A stretch of 39,647 nucleotides of DNA from an uncultured Actinomycetes bacterium. Its GTDB lineage: Bacteria > Actinomycetota > Coriobacteriia > Coriobacteriales > Atopobiaceae. The DNA lies in the NCBI GenBank assembly GCA_900314685.1, contig OMWE01000020.1, forward strand, positions 1-39,647, read 5' to 3'. The notes beneath the pieces are model-generated. The model saw nothing but the letters and a program-made list of their open reading frames with translations. It was not told the origin of the DNA and did not search any database. The translations under genes were made by a program, and so were the position numbers. Position 1 is the stretch's first letter. Each line of letters starts with the position of its first letter. Of the stretch, positions 8,519-17,183 are shown one piece after another.

Positions 8519-8527
8519 TGGTATACT
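8519..8527 (+). promoter_or_regulatory. Extended -10 promoter of rpsB-tsf
   Basis: TGGTATACT is an extended -10 element (TG, one base, then TATACT at 8522-8527). No good -35 is seen at the usual spacing, which is common for extended -10 promoters. It precedes the structured rpsB leader. Confidence 0.55.
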
Positions 8528-8535
8528 GGTAAATC

Positions 8536-8653
8536 GCTGTGCGTCCGCACAGCAAAAATACACACGCGTGGCCACCCGAGGGCCATGGTGCCTGGGATAC
8601 AGCCATTTCCCAGGTGGCATAAGGGGAAGACACCACGCGGAGGGCCAACCAAA
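8536..8653 (+). promoter_or_regulatory. Structured 5' leader of rpsB
   Basis: The ~130-base transcript leader can form at least two strong hairpins. One is GCTGTGC/GCACAGC at 8536-8553 with a 4-base loop. The other is CCTGGGA/TCCCAGG at about 8591-8614. Short CGTGG and CCACG segments at the two sides could close a longer-range stem. S2 autoregulates rpsB-tsf in several bacteria through leader structures, so a regulatory role is plausible, but I do not recognise a named motif. Confidence 0.45.
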
Positions 8654-8664
8654 CGGAGGTAAAA

Positions 8665-9432
8665 ATGGCTAAGATCACTATCCAGACCCTGCTCGATGCG
8701 GGCTGCCACTACGGGCACCAGACCCGTCGCTGGAACCCCAAGATGAAGCCGTACATCTTCGGCGAGCGCAACGGCATCTACATCCTCGACCTCAAGCAGA
8801 CCCTGCTCGACGCCGACAAGGCCTACACGTTCCTCAAGGACACCGCTGCCAAGGGCGGTACCGTCCTCTTCGTCGGCACCAAGAAGCAGGCCCAGGAGCC
8901 CATCGCCACCCAGGCCGCCCGTGCCAACATGCCCTACATCAACCAGCGCTGGCTCGGCGGCATGCTCACCAATTTCGTGACCATGCGCTCCCGCATCGAC
9001 CGCATGGAGAAGCTCGAGGCCATGGTCGAGACCGGCGAGATGGCCGCCCGCGGCAAGAAGGAGCAGGCCGTCCTGACCAAGGAGCTCGAGAAGCTCCAGC
9101 GTAACCTCGGTGGCGTCCGTGAGATGAAGGCCCTGCCGCAGGCGCTCTTCGTCGTCGACTCCAAGCGCGAGGAGATCGCCATCAAGGAGGCCAACCGCCT
9201 GCACATCCCCGTCGTCGCCCTGCTCGACACCAACTCCGACCCCGACGTCGTGGACTACGGCATCCCCGCGAACGACGACGCCATCCGCTCCGTCGACCTC
9301 ATGTGCGAGCTCGCAGCCGACGCCGTGCTCGCCGGCTCCGGCAAGGAGCAGATGACCGCCGCCGAGATGGCCGGCGAGTCCGCCGAGCAGATCGAGGCCG
9401 AGATGGCCGCCGAGGCCCCCAAGGCCGAATAG
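8665..9432 (+). CDS. rpsB: 30S ribosomal protein S2
   Basis: S2 is a small-subunit protein needed for docking of S1 in many bacteria. The 255-residue product shows the family signatures [19 protein letters not shown] near the N-terminus, [13 protein letters not shown] (~90-102), and [19 protein letters not shown], then [26 protein letters not shown]. The C-terminal ~25 residues are acidic and Ala-rich (many Glu), as in other high-GC Gram-positives. The start is secure: GGAGGT (8655-8660) lies four bases upstream of the ATG. tsf follows after 51 bases, so the pair is an operon. Confidence 0.98.
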   Translation: MAKITIQTLLDAGCHYGHQTRRWNPKMKPYIFGERNGIYILDLKQTLLDADKAYTFLKDTAAKGGTVLFVGTKKQAQEPIATQAARANMPYINQRWLGGMLTNFVTMRSRIDRMEKLEAMVETGEMAARGKKEQAVLTKELEKLQRNLGGVREMKALPQALFVVDSKREEIAIKEANRLHIPVVALLDTNSDPDVVDYGIPANDDAIRSVDLMCELAADAVLAGSGKEQMTAAEMAGESAEQIEAEMAAEAPKAE

Positions 9433-9483
9433 CGCCCAGCAAGCAATCAGACAAACCTCAACCCCGATAAGGAGGGGCACACA

Positions 9484-10359
9484 ATGGCACAGGTTACCGC
9501 CGCTCTCGTTAAGCAGCTCCGTGAGATGACCAACTCCCCGATGATGGAGTGCAAGAAGGCCCTCGTCAAGGCCGATGGCGACATCGACCGCGCCGTCGAC
9601 ATCCTGCGTGAGATGGGTGTCGCCAAGGCCGTCAAGCGCGCCGGCCGCGCCACCAACGAGGGCACCGTCGCCACCTACGTCTCCGAGGACGGCCACGTCG
9701 CCGCTATCCTCGAGCTCTCCTGCGAGACCGACTTCGTGGGCACCAACCCCAAGTTCACCGGTTTTGCCGCCGACCTCGCCAAGGTCGTCGCGGACAACAA
9801 CCCCGCCGACGTCGACGCCCTCAAGGCCTGCGCCATGGGCCAGGGCACGGTCGACACCGAGCTCACCGAGATGATCCACATCATCGGCGAGAACATGAAG
9901 ATCATGCGTTTCGCCCGCATCGAGCAGCCCGAGGGTGCCATCGCCGGCTACATCCACCTCGGCGGCAAGCTCGCCTCCCTCGTCTCCTTCACCTTCGCCA
10001 AGGCCGAGACCGCTGCCAACGACTCCTTCAAGACTTTCGCGCACGACGTCGCGATGCAGGTCGTCGCCGCTGACCCCGTCTCCGCCACCATCGAGGACGT
10101 CCCCGCCGACGTGCTCGAGCACGAGAAGGCCATCTACGCCGTGCAGGCTGCCGAGTCCGGCAAGCCCGAATTCGTCCAGCAGAAGATGGTCGAGGGCCGC
10201 GTGAACAAGTTCTACAAGGAGAGCGTCCTCAACGAGCAGGTCTTCATCAAGGACTCCGACACCACCATCTCCGCCCTTGCCAAGAAGGTCTCCAAGGAGG
10301 CCGGCGACGACATCAAGATCGTCTCCTTCGTCCGCTACAACTTCGGTGAGGCCGAGTAG
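9484..10359 (+). CDS. tsf: Elongation factor Ts
   Basis: EF-Ts is the nucleotide exchange factor that regenerates EF-Tu-GTP. The 291-residue product has the N-terminal UBA-like domain with LVKQLREMTNSPMMECKKAL and the conserved ETDFVGTN motif (~79-86) that contacts EF-Tu. The HDVAMQVVAADP segment and the FVRYNFGEAE terminus also fit. A ribosome binding site AAGGAGG (9469-9475) stands eight bases upstream of the ATG. The gene is followed by a clear terminator, ending the rpsB-tsf unit. Confidence 0.98.
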   Translation: MAQVTAALVKQLREMTNSPMMECKKALVKADGDIDRAVDILREMGVAKAVKRAGRATNEGTVATYVSEDGHVAAILELSCETDFVGTNPKFTGFAADLAKVVADNNPADVDALKACAMGQGTVDTELTEMIHIIGENMKIMRFARIEQPEGAIAGYIHLGGKLASLVSFTFAKAETAANDSFKTFAHDVAMQVVAADPVSATIEDVPADVLEHEKAIYAVQAAESGKPEFVQQKMVEGRVNKFYKESVLNEQVFIKDSDTTISALAKKVSKEAGDDIKIVSFVRYNFGEAE

Positions 10360-10381
10360 TTCTCATCTCAGAGATCGATAG

Positions 10382-10410
10382 AGGGACCGGCGCGAGTCGG
10401 TCCCTTTTTT
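10382..10410 (+). terminator. Terminator of rpsB-tsf
   Basis: The 8-bp stem AGGGACCG/CGGTCCCT (10382-10389 with 10398-10405) has an 8-base loop and runs into a T-run ending at 10410, 23 bases after the tsf stop. Confidence 0.92.
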
Positions 10411-10459
10411 GTAGGGATGTGCGACTCAGGCAGGGGACCGGCACCGCCCGCCCATATGA

Positions 10460-10490
10460 TTGCTAGTGGAACGTTCGCCTTTGGTAGAAT
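10460..10490 (+). promoter_or_regulatory. Promoter of the pyrH operon
   Basis: An extended -10 element TGGTAGAAT (10482-10490) is preceded by TTGCTA (10460-10465), with a 19-base spacer. It lies between the tsf terminator and the pyrH ribosome binding site, as expected for a new transcription unit. Confidence 0.5.
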
Positions 10491-10518
10491 GGCGAATCGA
10501 TACGATTGGAGGTACGTT

Positions 10519-11244
10519 TTGTCTGATTACAAATACAAGCGCGTACTCTTGAAGCTTTCCGGTGAGGCCCTCATGGGCTCGAAAGATTTCGGTATTGATG
10601 AGTCGGTGCCTCAGCGCATCGCCCAGGGCATCAAGCCGGCCTACGAGGCCGGCGTCGACATCGCCGTCGTGGTCGGCGGCGGCAACATCTTCCGCGGACT
10701 CACGGGTGCCGCGGCCGGCATGGACCGTGCGCAGGCCGACAACATGGGCATGCTCGCCACGGTCATCAACTCGCTCTCGCTGCAGGACACCTTCGAGAAG
10801 GCCGGCATGGATTGCCGCGTGATGAGCGCGATCGAGATGCACGCCGTCTCCGAGACCTATATCCGCCGCCGCGCCATCCGTCACCTCGAGAAGGGCCGCA
10901 TCACCATCTTTGCGGCGGGTACGGGCAACCCGTATTTCACCACCGACACCGCCGCTGCCCTGCGCGCCTGCGAGATCGGCGCCGACGTGCTCATGAAGGC
11001 CACCAAGGTCGACGGTATCTACGACATGGATCCCGTCACCCACCCCGAGGCCCAGAAGTTCGATACCATCAGCTATTCCGAGGTACTGCGCCGCGACCTC
11101 AAGGTCATGGACTCCACGGCCACGGCGCTCTGCCATGACAACCATATGCCCATCATGGTCTTCAACATCGATGAGGACCACGCGTTTGACCGCGCGCTGA
11201 GGGGAGAGCCGGTCGGGACAACCGTCGTCGAGGATGAGGAGTAG
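10519..11244 (+). CDS. pyrH: Uridylate kinase (UMP kinase)
   Basis: PyrH phosphorylates UMP to UDP and is a hexameric amino-acid-kinase-fold enzyme. The 241-residue product has [14 protein letters not shown] at its N-terminus, the [11 protein letters not shown] glycine-rich loop (~55-66), the [20 protein letters not shown] block and [16 protein letters not shown] place the start at TTG 10519 because GGAGGT (10508-10513) lies five bases upstream and the family similarity begins a few residues later. In-frame upstream codons cross the promoter and have no homology. frr follows with a 4-base gap. This is the pyrH-frr-uppS-cdsA-dxr-rseP-ispG-proS order found widely in bacteria. Confidence 0.96.
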   Translation: MSDYKYKRVLLKLSGEALMGSKDFGIDESVPQRIAQGIKPAYEAGVDIAVVVGGGNIFRGLTGAAAGMDRAQADNMGMLATVINSLSLQDTFEKAGMDCRVMSAIEMHAVSETYIRRRAIRHLEKGRITIFAAGTGNPYFTTDTAAALRACEIGADVLMKATKVDGIYDMDPVTHPEAQKFDTISYSEVLRRDLKVMDSTATALCHDNHMPIMVFNIDEDHAFDRALRGEPVGTTVVEDEE

Positions 11245-11248
11245 GCAC

Positions 11249-11803
11249 ATGAGCGAGTACACCGACAGAGCAAAGTCAGATATGGACAAGTGCGTCGACA
11301 ACCTGAAGGCTGCCTTTGCGAAGGTCCGCACCGGACGCGCCAACGCGCATGTGCTGGATTCCATCAAGGTCGAATACTACGGCCAGATGACCCCCATCAC
11401 GCAGCTCGCCGGCGTCAAGGTGCCCGAGGCCTCCGCACTCGTCATCGAGCCGTGGGACAAGAGCGCCCTGCGCTCCATCGTCAAGGCGATCGAGGCCTCC
11501 GACCTGGGCATCACGCCCAACGAGGACGGCGTCTCCATCCGCCTGCCGTTCCCCAAGCCCACCGAGGAGCGCCGACGCGAGCTCGCCAAGGAGTGCAACA
11601 AGCTCGCCGAGGAGGCCAAGGTCGCCATCCGCAAGGCGCGCGGCGACGCCAACAAGCGCATCGACCGTGCCGAGAAGGATGAGGACTTCCCCGAGGACGA
11701 CGCCAACCGCGAGAAGAAGGCCGTCCAGAAGCTCACGGACGAGTACGCCAAGAAGGTCGACGCGATGCTGAAGACCAAGACCGCCGAGGTCATGGAGATT
11801 TAG
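11249..11803 (+). CDS. frr: Ribosome recycling factor
   Basis: RRF works with EF-G to split post-termination ribosomes. The 184-residue product has the normal length and signatures: MDKCVDNLKAAFAKVRTGRAN near the start, YYGQMTPITQLAGVKVPEA, and RLPFPKPTEERRRELAKECN, followed by the long basic helix of domain I. GAGGAG (11236-11241), which overlaps the end of pyrH, is seven bases upstream of ATG 11249; the in-frame ATG at 11234 overlaps that site and is unlikely. uppS follows after 8 bases. Confidence 0.97.
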   Translation: MSEYTDRAKSDMDKCVDNLKAAFAKVRTGRANAHVLDSIKVEYYGQMTPITQLAGVKVPEASALVIEPWDKSALRSIVKAIEASDLGITPNEDGVSIRLPFPKPTEERRRELAKECNKLAEEAKVAIRKARGDANKRIDRAEKDEDFPEDDANREKKAVQKLTDEYAKKVDAMLKTKTAEVMEI

Positions 11804-11811
11804 GAGCCGTA

Positions 11812-12597
11812 TTGCAAATCGACGAGGACAAGCTGAGGTCCTACTACGCGGAGGCTCCCGAAGACATCAGCCTCGCGGACGTGGACCTCGCCCGCATTCC
11901 GCACCACGTCTCGATCATCATGGACGGCAACGGCCGCTGGGCCCAGGCACGGGGCCTCGACCGTTCGGAGGGCCATGTCGCAGGCGTGGATAGCCTGCGC
12001 GAGGCCGTCACCACGAGCGTCCGCCTCGGCGTGGACGTCTTTTCCGTGTACGCCTTCTCCACCGAGAACTGGCGCCGGCCCCAGCACGAGGTCGACCTGC
12101 TCATGCACCTCTTCGCAACGACGCTGGTGGCAGAGCTGCCCCTCTTCCACCAGGAAAACGTCAAGCTGCGTTTCTTTGGTGACCTCGATGCGCTGCCGCA
12201 GGAGACGCGCGATGTGTTCCAGCAGGGTTTGGACGAGACGGCGGACCACACGGGCATGACCTTTGCCCTTGCCGTCAATTACGGCTCCCGCGCAGAGATC
12301 GTCAAGGCGGCCCGCGAGCTCGCCGCGGAGGCGGTGCGGGGCGACATCCAGCCGCAGGACATCGACGCGGATATGCTGGCCGGGCATCTCTACACCGCGG
12401 GGCTTCCCGACCCCGAGCTGCTGATTCGTACCTCCGGGGAGCAGCGCCTGTCCAATTACCTGCTCTGGCAGCTCGCCTACACGGAGTTCTATGTGACCGA
12501 TACGTACTGGCCCGACTTCTCGCGCTGGGACTACCTCCGCGCGATCCGCGATTTCCAGGGCCGCCACCGTCGTTTTGGGGGTGTCGTCAACAAATGA
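11812..12597 (+). CDS. uppS: Isoprenyl transferase (undecaprenyl diphosphate synthase)
   Basis: This cis-prenyltransferase builds the C55 lipid carrier for peptidoglycan from farnesyl diphosphate and IPP. The 261-residue product has the catalytic-Asp motif IIMDGNGRWAQARG (~36-49), the FSTENWRRP block, the LRFFGDLDALP segment and the C-terminal signature DPELLIRTSGEQRLSNYLLWQ with AYTEFYVTDTYWPDF. The start is TTG 11812: TAGGAG (11801-11806), overlapping the frr stop, is five bases upstream and no ATG is available nearby. Its substrate IPP is made by dxr and ispG, encoded just downstream. The stop overlaps the cdsA start (ATGA). Confidence 0.95.
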   Translation: MQIDEDKLRSYYAEAPEDISLADVDLARIPHHVSIIMDGNGRWAQARGLDRSEGHVAGVDSLREAVTTSVRLGVDVFSVYAFSTENWRRPQHEVDLLMHLFATTLVAELPLFHQENVKLRFFGDLDALPQETRDVFQQGLDETADHTGMTFALAVNYGSRAEIVKAARELAAEAVRGDIQPQDIDADMLAGHLYTAGLPDPELLIRTSGEQRLSNYLLWQLAYTEFYVTDTYWPDFSRWDYLRAIRDFQGRHRRFGGVVNK

Positions 12598-13448
12598 GCG
12601 AGCAGGGCAAGCAGGGCGATAAGGCCAAAGGCAAGGGAGGCAATTCCAACCTTGTGGCGCGTGTGATATCCGGCGCGGTGTACGCGACTGCCATTGTCGG
12701 CTGCCTATTCCTCGGGAGCCTCGCAACGACTGTTGTAGTCGCTGTGATGTCGGTGCTGTGCTGCGACGAGTTCTACCGCATGATCAAGATGTCGGGGCGC
12801 ATGCCCAATAGGATCATCGGGCTGGTCGCCGCTGCCGCGATTCCCTTCGCCGCCCTTGGCGGTGACGTGACCCTTTTGCTCCTGGCTGCGCTGACTATGA
12901 TCGTCGCCACCGCGATCTGGTATATCTTCACGCCGCGCTCGACCATCGGCGATGTGGTGATGACCGTGTTCGGCCCCTTCTACACCTCCGTGATGTTCTC
13001 GAGCGTCGTGCTCATCCGCTGCGTGAAGCCCGGTAGCGAGGGCGCCCTCCTCACCTTTGGTGTCATGGGCTCGGTGTGGCTCAACGACGCGACGGCGTAC
13101 TTCGTCGGATCTCGCTTCGGCAAACACAAGCTCGCGCCCCATATCTCGCCCAACAAATCCATCGAGGGCTTCTGGGGCGGGCTCGCGGGCGGGCTCGTCG
13201 CCTGGGTCATTCTTGCCTTGCTCAAGGTCTGCGGTATCTCATGGCCAGTCGCAATGATTTCAGGGCTTGTCTGCGGCGCAGCCGGCGTGATGGGGGACCT
13301 CTTCGAGTCCCGCATCAAGCGCGGCGTCGGCGTGAAAGACTCCGGGAACATCATCCCCGGACACGGCGGCATGCTCGACCGCTCCGACTCCATGCTCTTT
13401 GCGAGCTCGGTCGCCTTCATAGCTCTGACGCTAGGGGGGGTGTTGTGA
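12594..13448 (+). CDS. cdsA: Phosphatidate cytidylyltransferase
   Basis: CdsA makes CDP-diacylglycerol from phosphatidic acid and CTP in the membrane, the branch point of phospholipid synthesis. The 284-residue product begins with a short hydrophilic Lys/Gly-rich tail (~1-20) followed by about seven hydrophobic segments. It ends with the signature ESRIKRGVGVKDSGNIIPGHG and GGMLDRSDSMLFA, which carries the catalytic acidic residues. It overlaps uppS by four bases (ATGA) and its own stop overlaps the GTG of dxr, so translation is coupled along the operon. Confidence 0.95.
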   Translation: MSEQGKQGDKAKGKGGNSNLVARVISGAVYATAIVGCLFLGSLATTVVVAVMSVLCCDEFYRMIKMSGRMPNRIIGLVAAAAIPFAALGGDVTLLLLAALTMIVATAIWYIFTPRSTIGDVVMTVFGPFYTSVMFSSVVLIRCVKPGSEGALLTFGVMGSVWLNDATAYFVGSRFGKHKLAPHISPNKSIEGFWGGLAGGLVAWVILALLKVCGISWPVAMISGLVCGAAGVMGDLFESRIKRGVGVKDSGNIIPGHGGMLDRSDSMLFASSVAFIALTLGGVL

Positions 13449-14650
13449 GTATTTTCGAGACGATGACGCCGCACGTCGATCGGCCGAGGCCGCTCAAGGT
13501 CGCCGTGCTCGGCGTCTCTGGCTCGGTCGGTAGGCAGACGCTGGAGGTATGCCGCCAGCATGCCGACAAGGTGCAGGTGGTCGCCATCGCCGTCCGCCGT
13601 TCCACCGATTTTTTGGTGTCTGCGGCGCGCGAGTTTGGCGTGCGGCATGTGGCGATCACCGATAGCGAGTATGCGCATGATCCCGTCCTCGCCGAACTCC
13701 CCAAGGGGTGCGAGGTGCATGTCGGGTATCAGTCCCTCGCCGAGCTGTCGACGCTGCCCGAGGTGGACTGCGTCGTGTCGGCCGTCGTGGGCTTTGCGGG
13801 CATCCGCGCCGGCCACGCGGCCCTCACGGCCGGCAAGGTGCTTGCCTACGCCAACAAGGAAACCATCGTAGTGGCTGGCGACCTGCTGATGCCCATGGTG
13901 CAGCCTGGTCAGCTCATACCCGTGGACTCAGAGCACAGTGCCATCTACCAGTGCATCGTGGGTCATCGTACGACCGACGTCCATGCCATATGGCTGACCT
14001 GCTCGGGCGGTCCCTTCTACGGGAAGACACGCGAGGAGCTCGCGACCGTCACGGCTGCCGATGCCCTGGCGCACCCCACGTGGACCATGGGGCCAAAGAT
14101 CACCATCGACTGCGCGACCCTGATGAACAAGGGGCTGGAGGTGCTGGAGGCCTATCACCTCTTTGAGGTGCCGCTGGACAAGATCAACGTCCTCGTCCAA
14201 CGCCAGAGCCGCATCCACTCGATGGTGGAATTTGCAGACGGGGCCACGATTGCGCAGCTGGGGCCGTCCAGCATGACCATTCCCATCCAATATGCGTTGA
14301 GCTATCCCGAACGCTGGGAGACACCGGTCGAGCGCATCGACTACTGCGAGGAGCCCCCCATCACATTTGGACGGGCTGACGAGCAGGCCTTTGGTTGCCT
14401 CGCCCTCGCGAAGGAGGCCGGCCGCGTCGGAGGCACCCTGCCCTGCGCGATGAACGCGGCAAACGAGGTGGCCAACAAGGCCTTCCGCCTCGGCCTGTGC
14501 GGCTTCCTCGACATCGAGGACACGGTCAGGCGCGTGATGGACGCCACCGACCCCGTGGCCGTCGAGACCATCGAGCAGCTCATGGAAGTGGACGAGCGCG
14601 CCCGCGAGCAGGCCAGGGGCATCCTCGGCGTCGACAAGGAGACGGCATGA
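13445..14650 (+). CDS. dxr: 1-deoxy-D-xylulose 5-phosphate reductoisomerase
   Basis: Dxr converts DXP to 2-C-methyl-D-erythritol 4-phosphate with NADPH, the committed step of the non-mevalonate isoprenoid pathway. The 401-residue product has an NADPH loop GVSGSVGRQT (~23-32), the metal-site residues Asp161, Glu163 and His164 in PVDSEHSAIY, the flexible loop from Ser187 (CSGGPFYG) to HPTWTMGPK (His210), and Glu232 in MNKGLEVLEA. The usual HPQS motif is QRQS here: Gln252 replaces the His that corresponds to E. coli His257, and Arg253 replaces Pro. The start is GTG 13445, overlapping the cdsA stop, with a run of G residues just upstream as ribosome binding site. Operon context with ispG and uppS supports the assignment. 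Confidence 0.95.
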   Translation: MSIFETMTPHVDRPRPLKVAVLGVSGSVGRQTLEVCRQHADKVQVVAIAVRRSTDFLVSAAREFGVRHVAITDSEYAHDPVLAELPKGCEVHVGYQSLAELSTLPEVDCVVSAVVGFAGIRAGHAALTAGKVLAYANKETIVVAGDLLMPMVQPGQLIPVDSEHSAIYQCIVGHRTTDVHAIWLTCSGGPFYGKTREELATVTAADALAHPTWTMGPKITIDCATLMNKGLEVLEAYHLFEVPLDKINVLVQRQSRIHSMVEFADGATIAQLGPSSMTIPIQYALSYPERWETPVERIDYCEEPPITFGRADEQAFGCLALAKEAGRVGGTLPCAMNAANEVANKAFRLGLCGFLDIEDTVRRVMDATDPVAVETIEQLMEVDERAREQARGILGVDKETA

Positions 14651-15999
14651 CGGCGATTTCCGCCATCTTCTGGGGACTTGTCGTCATATCTCTGCTAGTG
14701 GTGCTCCATGAGGGAGGGCATTTCCTTGCGGCCCGCGCCTTCGGCGTGCGCGTGACGGAATTCTTCCTCGGCATGCCCTGCAAGGCGCGCATCTCACGCA
14801 GGTCGCGGAAATACGGCACCGAGTTCGGCGTCACACCCATCCTCCTCGGAGGGTACAACCGCATCTGCGGCATGGAGTACCTCGGCAACGACCGCTTGGG
14901 CGACGTCCTCGCCCTCGTCCAGCGCGACGGCACCACGACTGCCTCCAAGGTCGCCGACGAGCTGGGGATGTCATACGACGATGCCTACGACGACCTCCTC
15001 ACGCTCACGGATTGGGGCTCGATAGCGCGTACCAAGCCCTCGTCAAAGGACGAAGAGGGGGAGGACGTCTTCTCCACGCTGCAGCGCGACGCAAATCTCC
15101 TCACGATGTACGACAAGGGCCACGATTTCGGGTCAATAGGGACGACGGGTGCCGGCGAGGCACGTCCCATAGACGACGCGGCGGCCTTTTGCGAGACGGA
15201 GCGCGCGCGTACCTACGAGGGCAGGTCCTGGTGGCAGCGCATCCTGCTCCTGCTTGCGGGCCCTGCTGTCAACATCATCCTCGCCTTCGCGCTCGTGATC
15301 GGCAGTCTGATGATCGTGGGTGTCGAGGTCGTGTCCAATACCAACGTGATCAGCGGGGTCGACGAGGGCGGCCTGGCTTACAGGGCGGGCCTGCGCGGGG
15401 GAGACGCGATCGTGGAGGTCGCCGGTACCCCCACGGATACCTGGCAGGCCATCTCCGACACGTTGGACGCACAGTTTCAGGCGGCTGAGCCGTTCGAGCT
15501 CGTGTACGAGCGTGACGGTGCAAGACATACCGTCGAGATCGACCTGCCGTCGGACGGGAGCGTGACGGCAATCGGCGTCTACGCGACGACCGAGTGGTAC
15601 CACGCGTCCTTCCCGCAGGCAGTCATGGTCGCCTCGTCCTATGTCCTGATGGTCGCAAAAACCGTGGCGGAGCTCATAGTCCCCACACACACGGTCGAGA
15701 TCGTGAGCCAGTCTTCCTCGGTCGTCGGCATATCGGTCATGGCGTCGCAGGCGGCGAGCGCGGGGGCCGCGGACTTTATTCAGCTGCTCGCGGCGGTGTC
15801 CCTCTCGCTGGGCTTCATGAACCTCCTGCCGATACCGCCCCTCGACGGCGGCAAGATCCTGATCGAGGTCGTCCAGGCCGTGCGGCGCAAGAGGCTCTCG
15901 CTACGGGCCCAGTCGATCATCAGCTACGTCGGCCTCGGCTTCTTTCTTTTCATATTCGTGTTTGCGCTGTTCAACGACGTGACGCGGATCATCGGGTAG
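14647..15999 (+). CDS. rseP: RseP-type site-2 intramembrane metalloprotease with an extra inserted domain
   Basis: Site-2 proteases cut membrane-embedded substrates such as anti-sigma factors. The 450-residue product has the zinc motif HEGGH (21-25) in the first membrane helix, a second helix WWQRILLLLAGPAVNIILA (~195-213), a PDZ domain (~228-300) and the C-terminal helices with NLLPIPPLDGGK, which supplies the third zinc ligand Asp. Unusually, about 110 residues (~79-190) lie between the LLGGYNRICG strand and the second helix, where the family normally has ~25. This insert begins with a winged-helix-like stretch (LGDVLALVQRDGTTTASKVADELGM), then an acidic linker. The ATG overlaps the dxr stop (ATGA). 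Position between dxr and ispG is common for rseP. Confidence 0.93.
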   Translation: MTAISAIFWGLVVISLLVVLHEGGHFLAARAFGVRVTEFFLGMPCKARISRRSRKYGTEFGVTPILLGGYNRICGMEYLGNDRLGDVLALVQRDGTTTASKVADELGMSYDDAYDDLLTLTDWGSIARTKPSSKDEEGEDVFSTLQRDANLLTMYDKGHDFGSIGTTGAGEARPIDDAAAFCETERARTYEGRSWWQRILLLLAGPAVNIILAFALVIGSLMIVGVEVVSNTNVISGVDEGGLAYRAGLRGGDAIVEVAGTPTDTWQAISDTLDAQFQAAEPFELVYERDGARHTVEIDLPSDGSVTAIGVYATTEWYHASFPQAVMVASSYVLMVAKTVAELIVPTHTVEIVSQSSSVVGISVMASQAASAGAADFIQLLAAVSLSLGFMNLLPIPPLDGGKILIEVVQAVRRKRLSLRAQSIISYVGLGFFLFIFVFALFNDVTRIIG

Positions 16000-16078
16000 G
16001 GTGTGGGTCGCCAGAGATACAAGACAACTCGGACCGCAGCAGCGGGTCGGGTAACACAAACATCGCAAGGAGGGCGTT

Positions 16079-17152
16079 ATGACGCCACATGAGTGCACGC
16101 GTCGCGTGATGGTAGGCAAGGTGCCGGTCGGCGGGGGGGCTCCCGTATCGGTACAGTCCATGTGCAATACCCGGACGAGCGATGCCGAGGCGACACTCGC
16201 GCAGATTCAGCGGTTTGCCAATACGGGCTGCGAGATTGTGCGCGTAACGCTGCCGGCGGCAGACGCCGTCGACTCGTTCAGGCATATCTGCGCAGAGAGT
16301 CCCCTGCCTGTGGTCGCGGACATCCACTTCGACTACCGGCTCGCGATCGCGGCAATCGAGTCCGGTGCCGCCGCCGTCCGCATCAACCCGGGCAACATCG
16401 GCTCTTTCGACCGTGTGGACGCCGTAATCGACGCCGCCGCCCAAGCGGGTTGTGCGATCCGTATCGGCGTGAACGCGGGCTCCCTGGCAAAAGAGTACGA
16501 TGAGCGCCCGGACCTGACGCTCACGGACAAGCTCGTGGCGAGCGCCGAGTCGTTCGTTGCTCACTTCGAGGGCCGCGGCTTCACGGATTTCGTCTTGTCC
16601 GCCAAGGTGCACGGCGTGCGGGAGACCATCGAGGTCAACAGGCGCCTGTCTCAGGCACTCCCGCAGGCGCCCCTGCACATCGGCGTGACCGAGGCGGGCA
16701 CAACGCGACAGGGCACGGTCAAGAGTGCGATCGCTATGGGCGCACTGCTCTCTGAGGGCATCGGCGACACCATGCGCGTATCCCTCACGGCAGACCCCGT
16801 GGAAGAGGTGCGCGTGGCCTGGGACATCCTCTCGAGCCTCGGTATCCGCCGCCTGCATCCCGAGATGGTCAGCTGCCCCACCTGCGGCCGCACCCAGGTC
16901 GACCTCATCGGCATTGCCAACGAGGTCGAGCGCAGGCTCGAGCAGATCACTGCCCCGATCACCGTCGCTGTGATGGGCTGCGTCGTCAACGGGCCCGGCG
17001 AGGCGCGCGGAGCCGACATAGGCGTTGCCTGCGGTCGCGGCAGCGCGGTCGTCTTTGCCGGAGGCGAGATACTGCGTAAAGTATCGGAAGACGAAATCGT
17101 CGACGTCCTGTTTGACGAGATAGGCAAGCGCTGGCCCGCGGTAGAATCGTGA
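16079..17152 (+). CDS. ispG: 4-hydroxy-3-methylbut-2-en-1-yl diphosphate synthase (IspG/GcpE)
   Basis: IspG is a [4Fe-4S] enzyme catalysing the penultimate step of the MEP isoprenoid pathway. The 357-residue protein has a TIM-barrel N-terminal part (SVQSMCNTRTSDAEAT, PVVADIHFDYRLA, AVRINPGNIG, IRIGVNAGSL) and a C-terminal cluster domain with the ligands in SCPTCGRTQ and MGCVVNGPGEA, including the conserved Glu. Its length is that of the bacterial two-domain form. A ribosome binding site AAGGAGGG ends about five bases before ATG 16079. The enzyme works in the same pathway as Dxr encoded 1.4 kb upstream. Confidence 0.97.
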   Translation: MTPHECTRRVMVGKVPVGGGAPVSVQSMCNTRTSDAEATLAQIQRFANTGCEIVRVTLPAADAVDSFRHICAESPLPVVADIHFDYRLAIAAIESGAAAVRINPGNIGSFDRVDAVIDAAAQAGCAIRIGVNAGSLAKEYDERPDLTLTDKLVASAESFVAHFEGRGFTDFVLSAKVHGVRETIEVNRRLSQALPQAPLHIGVTEAGTTRQGTVKSAIAMGALLSEGIGDTMRVSLTADPVEEVRVAWDILSSLGIRRLHPEMVSCPTCGRTQVDLIGIANEVERRLEQITAPITVAVMGCVVNGPGEARGADIGVACGRGSAVVFAGGEILRKVSEDEIVDVLFDEIGKRWPAVES

Positions 17153-17183
17153 GCATTGCAGTAGTGAGGAAGGATCTGCACCT

